Assembly: GCA_016935715.1 (NCBI GenBank)
Contig: JAFGQJ010000362.1
Coordinates: 1-9,965, forward strand
Direction: 5' to 3'
Origin: Spirochaetales bacterium
GTDB taxonomy: Bacteria; Spirochaetota; Spirochaetia; SZUA-6; DRHE01
DNA length: 9,965 bases
Numbering within the stretch: position 1 is the stretch's first letter; the number at the start of each line of letters is the position of its first letter. Below the pieces are notes generated by a model. It worked only from the letters and a program-made list of their open reading frames with translations. It had not been told where the DNA came from and did no database searches. Shown in pieces: positions 1 through 6,176 of this stretch. The translations under genes were made by a program, and so were the position numbers.

Positions 1-1362
1 TCGAATCCCCTGAGCGGGCCCCGTATAAGGGTCAAACCTCCGGGGCCCAGGACCCGGGCGCTCCTGAAGAGAAGCGGCGACGAACTGACGCCGTTTCCCC
101 CCATATGGGGTATTCCCGTGATCAGAGCCGACGGCCCCTGGATAGAGGATGTCGACGGCAATGTGTATCTGGATTTCATTTCCGGCAAGACCGTGGCCAA
201 TATCGGGCATCGTCATCCGGAGATCGTCCGGATCCTGAAAGAGCAGATAGACAGGGTGATATTGGGTGCGACGGAAAACCGCTTCTCTTTGGAAGAGAAG
301 CTCTCCGCGCTGACTCCGGGGAAATATCAGAAGAAGGTTCTTTTTGGTACTTCCGGCTCGGATTGCGTGGATGGAGCCCTCAAGCTGGCCTGGTGGGCCA
401 CCAACAGGCCTTATATTCTCTGCGTCGCCGGCGCCTATCACGGGCAGACCCACGGGGCGCTCTCGGCAAGCTCCGCTTTCAGCCGCCTCGTACGCGGTTT
501 CCACCCTGCCGGGGAGCTGGTGAAAATACCGCCTCCCTACTGTTACCGCTGTCCCTTTGAGCTGGAATACCCGGCCTGCGGCGTACAGTGTCTGGACTAC
601 GTGGAGTCGACCATGTTCACAAGCTACTGCCCGCCGGATGAAGTGGCGGCGGTTATCGTGGAGCCCATATTCGGAGATATGGGCTGGGTCGTTCCGCCGC
701 CCGAATATTTCACCGGCTTGAAACGTATCTGCGACCGGTACGGGATTCTTCTGATCGCGGACGAGGTCCAGACCGGACTCGGACGCACGGGCAAGTGGTT
801 CGCCCTGGAGCATTTCGGAATTGAGCCGGACATCACCTGCCTGGGAAAGCCGCTTGCTTCGGGCATCCCCCTGAGCGCTCTGGTGGCCCGAAAAGATCTG
901 CTTGTCTCGCCCCAACGACCTCAGTTTGGCTCTTTCCACCAGAGCTTCACCCTGGAGGCAAACGCGCTCGGCTGCGCCGCCGCTCTGGCCACGATCCGGG
1001 TCCTGGAGCAGGAGAAGCTTCTCGAGAACTGCAGGAATCAGGGCGCCTATCTCATGCAGAGGCTGGAGAGGATGAAAGAGATCCATCCCCTTATCGGCGA
1101 CGTGCGCGGCAAGGGACTTCTGTGCACGGCGGAAATCGTCCGAAACAGGGAAACCAGGGAACCAGCCGCAGCGGCGGCGCAGCGGATCTGCGCCCGTTGC
1201 CTGGAGAACGGTCTCTACACGATGGTAATGGGCGCTTTTTCCGCCGCCTGCATCCGCATCGCTCCTCCCCTCAACTGCACCCGGGAGATTATCGATACGG
1301 GGCTGCGTATTCTGGAGCAGGCTATGACTCAAAGTGAACAGGAAAGTGAACAGGAAATGTGA
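1..1362 (+). CDS. Class-III PLP-dependent aminotransferase (GABA/ornithine aminotransferase-like), 5' end outside window
   Basis: This is a fold-type I, class-III (omega) aminotransferase, predicted cytosolic, moving an amino group from an amine or omega-amino acid to a keto acid. The reading frame is open to the left edge. The 39 codons before the GTG at 118 encode a family-like N terminus (PPGPRTRALLKR, then IWGIPVIRADGPWIEDVDGN), and no in-frame ATG, GTG or TTG precedes 118, so the true start is upstream of the window. At least 453 residues are present, near full length. Visible motifs are GTSGSDCVDGALKLA (PLP phosphate region), AYHGQTHG, IADEVQTGLGRTGKW with the PLP-pyridine Asp at 760-762, and CLGKPLASGIPLSA with the Schiff-base Lys at 847-849. 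The segment PYCYRCPFELEYPACGVQC is typical of prokaryotic 4-aminobutyrate-type members. The C terminus ends in a short repeat, SEQESEQEM. The adjoining amino-acid importer suggests a role in amino-acid or amine catabolism. The substrate cannot be read from sequence. Confidence 0.93.
   Translation, partial: SNPLSGPRIRVKPPGPRTRALLKRSGDELTPFPPIWGIPVIRADGPWIEDVDGNVYLDFISGKTVANIGHRHPEIVRILKEQIDRVILGATENRFSLEEKLSALTPGKYQKKVLFGTSGSDCVDGALKLAWWATNRPYILCVAGAYHGQTHGALSASSAFSRLVRGFHPAGELVKIPPPYCYRCPFELEYPACGVQCLDYVESTMFTSYCPPDEVAAVIVEPIFGDMGWVVPPPEYFTGLKRICDRYGILLIADEVQTGLGRTGKWFALEHFGIEPDITCLGKPLASGIPLSALVARKDLLVSPQRPQFGSFHQSFTLEANALGCAAALATIRVLEQEKLLENCRNQGAYLMQRLERMKEIHPLIGDVRGKGLLCTAEIVRNRETREPAAAAAQRICARCLENGLYTMVMGAFSAACIRIAPPLNCTREIIDTGLRILEQAMTQSEQESEQEM
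1331..1354 (+). repeat. 12-bp tandem duplication at aminotransferase 3' end
   Basis: The 12-mer AAAGTGAACAGG occurs twice back to back and is followed by AAA. It is in frame and gives the C-terminal repeat SEQESEQE just before the stop. It looks like a slippage-prone extension of the tail and is unlikely to touch the catalytic fold. Confidence 0.8.
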
Positions 1363-1371
1363 TGATATGCT

Positions 1372-1399
1372 TTGCTGATTTTACAAAAACATGTATGCT
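1372..1399 (+). promoter_or_regulatory. Weak candidate sigma70-type promoter for the ABC importer
   Basis: TTGCTG (1372-1377) and TATGCT (1394-1399) are spaced by 16 bp in the 130-bp gap before the binding-protein gene. The -35 matches consensus at 3 of 6 positions and the -10 at 4 of 6, so this is only a candidate. The gap itself argues that the importer may have its own promoter. Confidence 0.3.
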
Positions 1400-1426
1400 C
1401 GAATTTGGAACTCCGTTTCGGAAAAA

Positions 1427-1462
1427 CATCGGTTTGCGGTGACTTCGTCGCCCGGGCCGATG
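1427..1462. other. Inverted repeat in the leader of the binding-protein gene
   Basis: CATCGG (1427-1432) and CCGATG (1457-1462) are perfect 6-bp inverted arms. Inside them GGTGAC (1438-1443) can pair with GTCGCC (1447-1452), with one G-T pair and a TTC loop. On the plus strand the structure is followed by A residues, so it is not a plus-strand terminator. It could be a structured 5' leader or a protein-binding site. On the minus strand it would be followed by five T residues, but no minus-strand gene is seen here. Confidence 0.35.
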
Positions 1463-1492
1463 AAAAAAATATCACAAGAGGGAGGTGTGCAG

Positions 1493-2344
1493 ATGAAGAA
1501 GGGATGTTTGGTCGTCCTGCTTCTACTACTCGGTGGGCTGCTGTTTGCCGGCGCCAAGAAGGAGGCCCCCGGTGGTTTCCCAGACCATCCGGCAGACGAG
1601 CCGATGAAGGCAGCCGTCGACATGGGTTTCGTGCCTTTCGCCTACTTGAACGACAGGGGCGAGCCCGAAGGATTTGCCGTTGATCTGGCAAACGCCCTGG
1701 CTGAAGAGCTGGGACGCCCCGGTGCGGAGATCGTGGACGTCGAATGGTCCGGCATTTTCGCTGCCCTGTTTGCCAAGAAGGTCGAATACATCGTGGCTCC
1801 GACCAACGTGAGGAAAGAGCGGGCCGAGCAGATGGATTTTACCGAGCCCTACATGGACACCGCAGAGCTGATTGCGGTAAACGTGAAGGACAAGAACAGC
1901 ATCAAGACGCTGGAGGACCTCAAGGGCAGGACGATCGGTGTGAACACGGGCTCATCGGGTCATGCCTGGCTGCAGGACAACCAGAGCAGGTACGGTTTCC
2001 AGATCGACGAGTATGATGCCATGCCTTCAGCCGCCCAGGCAGTCCAGGTCGGCCGCATCGACGGCGTCATCGGCGACCGCGACGCCGTCGGTCACTATGC
2101 AGCGGACAAGAAAGAGCTGGTCAGTGCGATCCTCATTCCAACCGGCGAGCAGTACGCTCTTCCCCTGCGCAAGGGAGATCCGTACCGCGATGTCCTGGAG
2201 GATGCTCTCGTCAAGCTGAAGAAGAACGGGACCCTGAAGAAACTCTACGTCAAGTGGTTCGGGGACGATCCACCGAAGGACAGCGCGGTAGTCAATGAGT
2301 ACCCCGGTTACGGCCCTCCCGGTATGCCCGGTTACAAGGAATAG
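1493..2344 (+). CDS. Amino-acid ABC transporter, periplasmic substrate-binding protein (family 3)
   Basis: This is the extracytoplasmic receptor that binds the substrate and delivers it to the importer encoded just downstream. I chose ATG 1493 because GGAGG at 1481-1485 lies 7 nt upstream and a signal peptide begins there (MKKGCLVVLLLLLGGLLFAGA). The longer in-frame start at 1391 would bury that signal and lacks a ribosome binding site. The product is 283 residues, normal for SBP_bac_3. It shows GFVPFAYLNDRGEPEGFAVDL (about 45-65), then TNVRKERAEQMDFTEPY (104-120), whose Arg110 corresponds to the residue that grips the ligand alpha-carboxylate in this family. IDGVIGDRDAV follows, with Asp195 near the usual amino-group contact. 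These residues favour an amino-acid-like ligand. No lipobox Cys is present; AGA at 19-21 looks like a signal-peptidase-I site. The tail (269-283) is rich in Gly, Pro and Tyr, which is unusual. Confidence 0.93.
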   Translation: MKKGCLVVLLLLLGGLLFAGAKKEAPGGFPDHPADEPMKAAVDMGFVPFAYLNDRGEPEGFAVDLANALAEELGRPGAEIVDVEWSGIFAALFAKKVEYIVAPTNVRKERAEQMDFTEPYMDTAELIAVNVKDKNSIKTLEDLKGRTIGVNTGSSGHAWLQDNQSRYGFQIDEYDAMPSAAQAVQVGRIDGVIGDRDAVGHYAADKKELVSAILIPTGEQYALPLRKGDPYRDVLEDALVKLKKNGTLKKLYVKWFGDDPPKDSAVVNEYPGYGPPGMPGYKE

Positions 2345-2366
2345 CAGGGGCAGAAGAGCCGGCAGT

Positions 2367-2399
2367 TCCTTCCTCCGGACGCAGCGTCCGGAGGAAGGA
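2367..2399 (+). promoter_or_regulatory. Strong 15-bp perfect hairpin between binding-protein and permease genes
   Basis: The left arm 2367-2381 (TCCTTCCTCCGGACG) and right arm 2385-2399 (CGTCCGGAGGAAGGA) are exact reverse complements around a 3-nt loop. No T-tract follows, so it is not a standard intrinsic terminator. Hairpins at this position in ABC importer operons commonly protect the upstream binding-protein message or dampen transcription into the membrane genes. The right arm also holds a purine-rich, Shine-Dalgarno-like stretch (GGAGGAAGGA) that would be sequestered by pairing. Confidence 0.85.
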
Positions 2400-2430
2400 G
2401 CTTGCGAAGAAAATGAGCAATACCTGAACC

Positions 2431-3126
2431 ATGAACTTCCGTGATCTGTTCTACTATTTCTTCAATTTCAAGTTTTTTATCATCACTCTCCCCGAACTCC
2501 TTGGCGGACTTCTGGTAACCGTGGAGATCGCAGCCCTGAGCCTGTCTCTGGGCTTCGTTCTGGGCCTGGTTCTTGCCGTCATCCGCGTAACCATCAGGCA
2601 AGCCGGGAAATCGCCGCTCCTGCGTATTCTAAATTTACCACTGGTCGTCTACGTCGACGTGCTGCGTGCCATCCCGCCCCTGGTTACTCTGGTCGTGGTC
2701 TACTACGCCCTGCCTTTCATCAACATCACGATTCCGCGTTTCTGGGCCGCGGTTCTCACCTTCGTGGTGATTCTTTCTGCTTTCGCGGAGGAGATCTTCC
2801 GGGCCACCATCGAAGCGATCGACCGGGGACAGATAGAGGCCGCCCGTTCCCTGGGCCTCTCCTATCTCAAGTCGATGGCTTACGTGGTCATTCCCCAGGC
2901 CTTGAAAATCGCTCTTCCGCCCCTGACCAGCAGGATGATCGCAGTCACCAAGGACGTCAGCCTGGCTTCGGTCATCGGAGTCGCCGATCTTCTCAAAAAG
3001 GCCAGGGCAGCCCAGTCGCTGTACGCCAATCCGACCCCGCTGTTTTCAGCCGCCCTGCTGTTCACCCTGCTGTTTCTGCCGCTGGTGCGGCTTTCGATGT
3101 ACGTCGAGAAGAAGCTGGCCGAGTGA
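2431..3126 (+). CDS. Amino-acid ABC transporter permease, HisM/GlnP family (first of two)
   Basis: This is an inner-membrane subunit of a polar amino-acid importer, 231 residues, typical for the His/Glu/Gln/Arg/opine permease family. It is strongly hydrophobic, with membrane segments near residues 25-52, 70-95, 104-120, 168-186 and 203-222 by eye. The cytoplasmic EAA loop that docks on the ATPase is clear: EAARSLGLSYLKSMAYVVIP at 136-155. It probably pairs with the second permease as a heterodimer. ATG 2431 gives a normal family N terminus. The immediate upstream sequence has no good ribosome binding site. An in-frame TGA at 2425-2427 rules out a longer start, so translation may depend on the upstream purine-rich stretch or on coupling. 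The stop lies 13 bp before the next gene. Confidence 0.93.
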   Translation: MNFRDLFYYFFNFKFFIITLPELLGGLLVTVEIAALSLSLGFVLGLVLAVIRVTIRQAGKSPLLRILNLPLVVYVDVLRAIPPLVTLVVVYYALPFINITIPRFWAAVLTFVVILSAFAEEIFRATIEAIDRGQIEAARSLGLSYLKSMAYVVIPQALKIALPPLTSRMIAVTKDVSLASVIGVADLLKKARAAQSLYANPTPLFSAALLFTLLFLPLVRLSMYVEKKLAE

Positions 3127-3132
3127 GGAGGT
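3125..3132 (+). promoter_or_regulatory. Ribosome binding site deciding the GTG start of the second permease
   Basis: GAGGAGGT lies 7 nt before the GTG at 3140 and overlaps the stop codon of the first permease gene. It is the best Shine-Dalgarno match in the importer operon after the one before the binding-protein gene, and it supports the GTG start. Confidence 0.8.
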
Positions 3133-3139
3133 AGGACTG

Positions 3140-3805
3140 GTGGAATCGATCATTTACAATTTTTTCAACGTAGAGGTCATGATCAGGGCCCGCTACCTTC
3201 TCTGGTTGGGGCTCCAGGTTACCCTCAAGCTGGCCTTTGTCTCTCTCCTGTTCGCCGTCCTGGTGGGTCTGTTTCTTGCGGTGATTCGAAGCCTGCGCAT
3301 ACGCTTTCTCGACGTCCTCATCATCATCTACGTGGATTTGTTCCGGGCGCTTCCCACGATCGTGCTGTTCATGCTGGTGTATTTCACCTGGCCCTATTTC
3401 GGGATTTCCCTGCCCCGCTACTGGTCCGCCGTTGTGGCCCTCACGATAAACGGCGGCGCCTATTTCGAGGAGATCTTCCGAGCCGGAATCGAGTCGATCG
3501 ACAAGGGACAGACCGAAGCGGCCCGGGCCCTGGGTCTGAGTTTCACCCAGACCACGTTCTCCGTGATTCTTCCCCAGTCAATACAGGTTGTGCTGCCCCC
3601 GGCAACCAGCAATGCGCTGGAGCTCATCAAGACCACCGTGCTGGCCTCCGTTATCGCCCTGCCGGAGCTGATGAAACAGGCTCAGCAGGCTCACGGCTCT
3701 CTGGCCAATCCGACTCCTCTTATCATGGCGGCTCTGATCTTTCTGGTACTCCTCTGGCCGCTTGTCCGCCTTACGGGGTATCTGGAGAGAAGGTTCGCAA
3801 AGTGA
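3140..3805 (+). CDS. Amino-acid ABC transporter permease, HisM/GlnP family (second of two)
   Basis: This is the second inner-membrane permease of the importer, 221 residues, starting at GTG 3140 behind a clear ribosome binding site. It is a paralogue of the preceding gene and shares the same order of motifs: IIYVDLFRALPTIV (62-75), YFEEIFRAGIESIDKGQTEAA (108-128), then the EAA loop continuing to Pro145, and the C-terminal LANPTPLIMAALIFLVLLWP (188-207). Membrane segments are visible near residues 22-50, 58-83, 94-110, 163-175 and 192-212. Two distinct permeases, rather than one forming a homodimer, is common in this importer family. The stop is 16 bp before the ATPase start, consistent with one operon. 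Specificity cannot be told from the permeases. Confidence 0.93.
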   Translation: MESIIYNFFNVEVMIRARYLLWLGLQVTLKLAFVSLLFAVLVGLFLAVIRSLRIRFLDVLIIIYVDLFRALPTIVLFMLVYFTWPYFGISLPRYWSAVVALTINGGAYFEEIFRAGIESIDKGQTEAARALGLSFTQTTFSVILPQSIQVVLPPATSNALELIKTTVLASVIALPELMKQAQQAHGSLANPTPLIMAALIFLVLLWPLVRLTGYLERRFAK

Positions 3806-3821
3806 CAGGTAGAAAAAAACT

Positions 3822-4556
3822 ATGAACAAGGTTCTGGTGGAAATAGACAATCTGCACAAGTACTTCGGCAGGAACGAGGTCCTGAAAGGCATCAACATGA
3901 GCATTCGGCGCCAGGACGTTGTCTGCCTGCTGGGGCCCTCGGGAGCGGGAAAGAGTACGCTCCTTCGCTGCATCAACAGGCTCGAGGAGCCGACCAGCGG
4001 TCGGATCTTCATCGACGGAGAGGAGATCACCAGTCACGGCGTGAACCTGAACTACATGCGCAGCGAGATCGGCATGGTCTTCCAGAGTTTCAACCTCTTT
4101 CCTCATCTGAATGCCCTGGAAAACTGCACCCTGGCTCTGAGCAAGGTCAGGAAGATGCGGAAGAAGGAAGCGGAGCAGCGGGCCAGAGAAATGCTCCGCC
4201 AGGTGGGTCTGGAAAACAAGGCCGACAGTAAGCCGAAAGAGCTGTCCGGAGGCCAGCAGCAGCGGGTCGCCATTGCCCGGGCTCTGTCGATGAATCCGAA
4301 GCTCATGCTCTTCGACGAGCCCACCTCCGCCCTCGATCCGGAGCTCATCGGAGAGGTGCTCGATACGATGATCGACCTGGCGGAAAAGGGCATGACCATG
4401 ATCGTTGTGACCCATGAGATGGGCTTCGCCCGCAAAGCGGCCACCCGGGTCTCCGTTCTCGATCACGGGCTTATCCTCGAGGACAACACCCCGGACAAAG
4501 TCTTCGATGCGCCGGAGCACCCCCGTACGAAGGAATTCCTCAGCAAGATCCTGTAG
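3822..4556 (+). CDS. Amino-acid ABC transporter ATP-binding protein, GlnQ/HisP family
   Basis: This cytoplasmic ATPase drives the importer by binding the two EAA loops. It has 244 residues, standard for GlnQ-type proteins. All nucleotide-binding motifs are intact: Walker A GPSGAGKST (38-46), Q-loop Gln88 in GMVFQSFNLFPH, signature LSGGQQQR (141-148), Walker B LMLFDEP with Asp165 and catalytic Glu166, D-loop SALDP (169-173), and the switch His198 in VVTHEMGFARK. The FQSFNLFPHLNALEN stretch and the THEMGFA ending are characteristic of the polar amino-acid subfamily. No extra regulatory domain is present. The ribosome binding site is weak (ACAGGT around 3804-3809), so coupling to the preceding permease is likely. 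The 29-bp gap to the following regulator suggests cotranscription. Confidence 0.95.
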   Translation: MNKVLVEIDNLHKYFGRNEVLKGINMSIRRQDVVCLLGPSGAGKSTLLRCINRLEEPTSGRIFIDGEEITSHGVNLNYMRSEIGMVFQSFNLFPHLNALENCTLALSKVRKMRKKEAEQRAREMLRQVGLENKADSKPKELSGGQQQRVAIARALSMNPKLMLFDEPTSALDPELIGEVLDTMIDLAEKGMTMIVVTHEMGFARKAATRVSVLDHGLILEDNTPDKVFDAPEHPRTKEFLSKIL

Positions 4557-4585
4557 CGCCGCAGAAAGAGGATGGGTATTCGTTC

Positions 4586-5383
4586 ATGAGCAGGAACAGG
4601 CAAGATACGAGAGAAAATTCGGTACGCGCCCTCGATAAGGCCCTGACCATTCTGGAACATCTCACCAGAATCGAACGGGATATCGACCTGGCGACCCTTA
4701 CGCAGCAGCTGGACATGCCCAAGACGACCCTGCTTCGCCTGTTGAATACATTGAAAAAACACAACTTCGTGCGGCAGGACGAGCACAGCCGCCGCTACAG
4801 CCTGGGTTGGGCGTTGATCTATCTCGGCCAGGCGGCCAACAGGGTTTTCGACATCGTCGAGTTCATACATCCCTTTCTCCAGAAGCTGTCCCGCAGCAGC
4901 GGCGAGACCGCCAATCTCGTGTTTTTGGACAGGAATCACGCAGTATACGTGGATCAGGTGGTCAGCGACAGCATCATCCGCGGTGTGCCTGCGGTCGGTG
5001 CTCCCCTCGGACTCCACTGCTCGGCGGCGGGCAAGGTACTTTTGAGCTGTCAACCCGATGAGCGGCTCGCCGAGATCCTGAGCAAGATCGATCTGATCGC
5101 CCTGACGGAAAAGACGATCACCGATCGGCAGCAGCTGCGCGATGAGCTGAGGCGGGTACGCGAGCAGGGTTGCGCGATCGATGACGAGGAAACCGAGCCG
5201 GGAGGCCGTTGTGTGGCCGCGCCGATCCTCGGCAGGGAGGGTGCCCTGGTAGGGGCGATCTCGGTCATGGGCCCTGCCACCCGGGTCAATCCCGAAACAA
5301 TTCCCTCTCTTTCCGCCACGGTGCGGCAGGCAGCCGCGGAAATATCCCGGGCCCTGGGGCACCGAAGCGATTCTTTTGCTTGA
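4586..5383 (+). CDS. IclR-family transcriptional regulator
   Basis: This is a one-component DNA-binding regulator, 265 residues, the family's usual length. An N-terminal winged helix-turn-helix spans about residues 12-73: ALDKALTILEHL, then LATLTQQLDMPKTTLLRLLN as the helix-turn-helix, and FVRQDEHSRRYSLG as the wing. The C-terminal effector domain follows, with LVFLDRNHAVYVDQV, then GAPLGLHCSAAGKVLLS, the family-typical GCAIDDEETEPGGRCVAAPI, and ISVMGPATRV. These parts are intact, so it should sense a small ligand. It lies 29 bp after the ATPase gene on the same strand, which suggests it controls the importer and aminotransferase, probably responding to the transported compound or a product. 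This is inference from position. A moderate ribosome binding site (AAAGAGGA, 4565-4572) sits 13 nt upstream, longer than ideal. Confidence 0.93.
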   Translation: MSRNRQDTRENSVRALDKALTILEHLTRIERDIDLATLTQQLDMPKTTLLRLLNTLKKHNFVRQDEHSRRYSLGWALIYLGQAANRVFDIVEFIHPFLQKLSRSSGETANLVFLDRNHAVYVDQVVSDSIIRGVPAVGAPLGLHCSAAGKVLLSCQPDERLAEILSKIDLIALTEKTITDRQQLRDELRRVREQGCAIDDEETEPGGRCVAAPILGREGALVGAISVMGPATRVNPETIPSLSATVRQAAAEISRALGHRSDSFA

Positions 5384-5408
5384 ACTCTTCTCTTACCTGC
5401 TTTATCAT
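5380..5408 (+). promoter_or_regulatory. Candidate sigma70-type promoter of the exported-protein gene
   Basis: TTGAAC (5380-5385, 4 of 6 to consensus) and TATCAT (5403-5408, 5 of 6) are spaced exactly 17 bp. They overlap the stop codon of the IclR gene and lie 30 bp before the next start codon, so the downstream gene probably has its own transcript. Confidence 0.5.
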
Positions 5409-5438
5409 CTATAAGCATCAGCGCCAAAGGAGGGTATC

Positions 5439-6176
5439 ATGAAAACGATCTGGGTTGCCCTGGTGCTTCTGCTGTTCAGCGCTTCAGCCATGGCCGCACA
5501 GGAGACCATCGACGTCGTGTATCTGGTGGACGGACAGGTCATCCGGGGTAAAATCGTCGAGAGGGAAACCTACCCCGAAGAACGCATCAAGATCGAAGCC
5601 GAAGACGGCACCATCTACGTCGTCAAGATGACGGACGTGGAGAGGATTGCGGAGCAGACCGTGGAGCGGGCCCCGGAAAGGACCGCCGGGCAAAGCGCCG
5701 AGGCCGGGGAGGATCCACCCCTGTCCCCGCGCTATGTCAGCGTCAACCTTCTAGGTTTTCTCCAATGGGGACCATCCGTGGCTTTCGGCTTTGCCGTGGC
5801 CGAGGACCTGTTTCTGGTACCGCACATCCGCCTGGACGGGCTGGGTGCCCTGAACTGGATCATCTACCCCGATGACACCTACATCTACACGCCGGCCTTC
5901 GGGCTTACCGTACTGCACTTCATGGACATCAGTCAGCTGAATGCGAACCGACTGTACTACGGCGGCGGTTTGGAGATCGAGGCGGGGGGAGAGGTCCCAT
6001 TCGAAGAGACGGTCGCCAACATATTCGGCAACGTGGGCTACCGCTGGCGCACCGTGGGCAGGAAGAGGTTCCTGAACGTGGGAGCCCACGTGGGAGCGTC
6101 CTACGATTTCTGGTGGGAAGAGCTGATGATCTTCGCCATGGCCGAGCTTTCCTTCGGCTGGGATCTGGGGGGCTGA
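5439..6176 (+). CDS. Exported hypothetical protein, probable outer-membrane or periplasmic beta-rich protein
   Basis: I do not recognise a named family. The product has 245 residues and opens with a clean signal peptide, MKTIWVALVLLLFSASAMAA, cut after AMA or MAA. Residues 23-70 form a small beta-rich module (VVYLVDGQVIRGKIVE, then RIKIEAEDGTIYVVKM and DVERI). Modules of this type, a hydrophobic strand plus a 'dG.virG.i' turn, occur in exported proteins of diderm bacteria, often ahead of a beta-barrel. A charged linker follows (about 72-96, many Glu). Residues 98-245 alternate hydrophobic and polar residues with many Gly and aromatics, and end in AELSFGWDLGG, in keeping with a small outer-membrane barrel. 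The start is firm: AAAGGAGG at 5426-5433, 5 nt before the ATG. A separate promoter candidate precedes it, so it is probably not functionally tied to the importer. Its stop abuts the stop of the opposite gene. Confidence 0.8.
   Translation: MKTIWVALVLLLFSASAMAAQETIDVVYLVDGQVIRGKIVERETYPEERIKIEAEDGTIYVVKMTDVERIAEQTVERAPERTAGQSAEAGEDPPLSPRYVSVNLLGFLQWGPSVAFGFAVAEDLFLVPHIRLDGLGALNWIIYPDDTYIYTPAFGLTVLHFMDISQLNANRLYYGGGLEIEAGGEVPFEETVANIFGNVGYRWRTVGRKRFLNVGAHVGASYDFWWEELMIFAMAELSFGWDLGG

Noticed and set aside
1..10. TCGAATCCCC resembling the T-loop end of a tRNA
   Set aside because: It lies within the aminotransferase reading frame, and no acceptor-stem partner or other tRNA arm can be formed within the window.
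105..560. ATG at 105 as start of a separate 151-residue protein
   Set aside because: It is out of frame with the aminotransferase, rich in Arg and Gly with no motif, and overlaps conserved family sequence.
118..1362. GTG 118 as the aminotransferase start
   Set aside because: The 39 codons upstream encode conserved family sequence, so the gene continues beyond the left edge.
1391..1492. 34-residue N-terminal extension of the binding protein
   Set aside because: There is no ribosome binding site at 1391, and the extension would place the signal peptide internally. GGAGG and ATG 1493 fit well.
2367..2399. Hairpin read as an intrinsic terminator
   Set aside because: No T-tract follows on the plus strand, and the genes on both sides belong to one importer.
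3771..4520. 249-codon minus-strand open frame
   Set aside because: It is antisense to the GlnQ-type ATPase, whose motifs are all present on the plus strand.
4463..5362. 299-codon minus-strand open frame
   Set aside because: It is antisense to the intact IclR regulator and shows no motif or ribosome binding site.
5410..5415. TATAAG as the -10 element of the exported-protein gene
   Set aside because: The TTGAAC -35 would be 24 bp away. TATCAT at 5403-5408 gives an exact 17-bp spacer instead.
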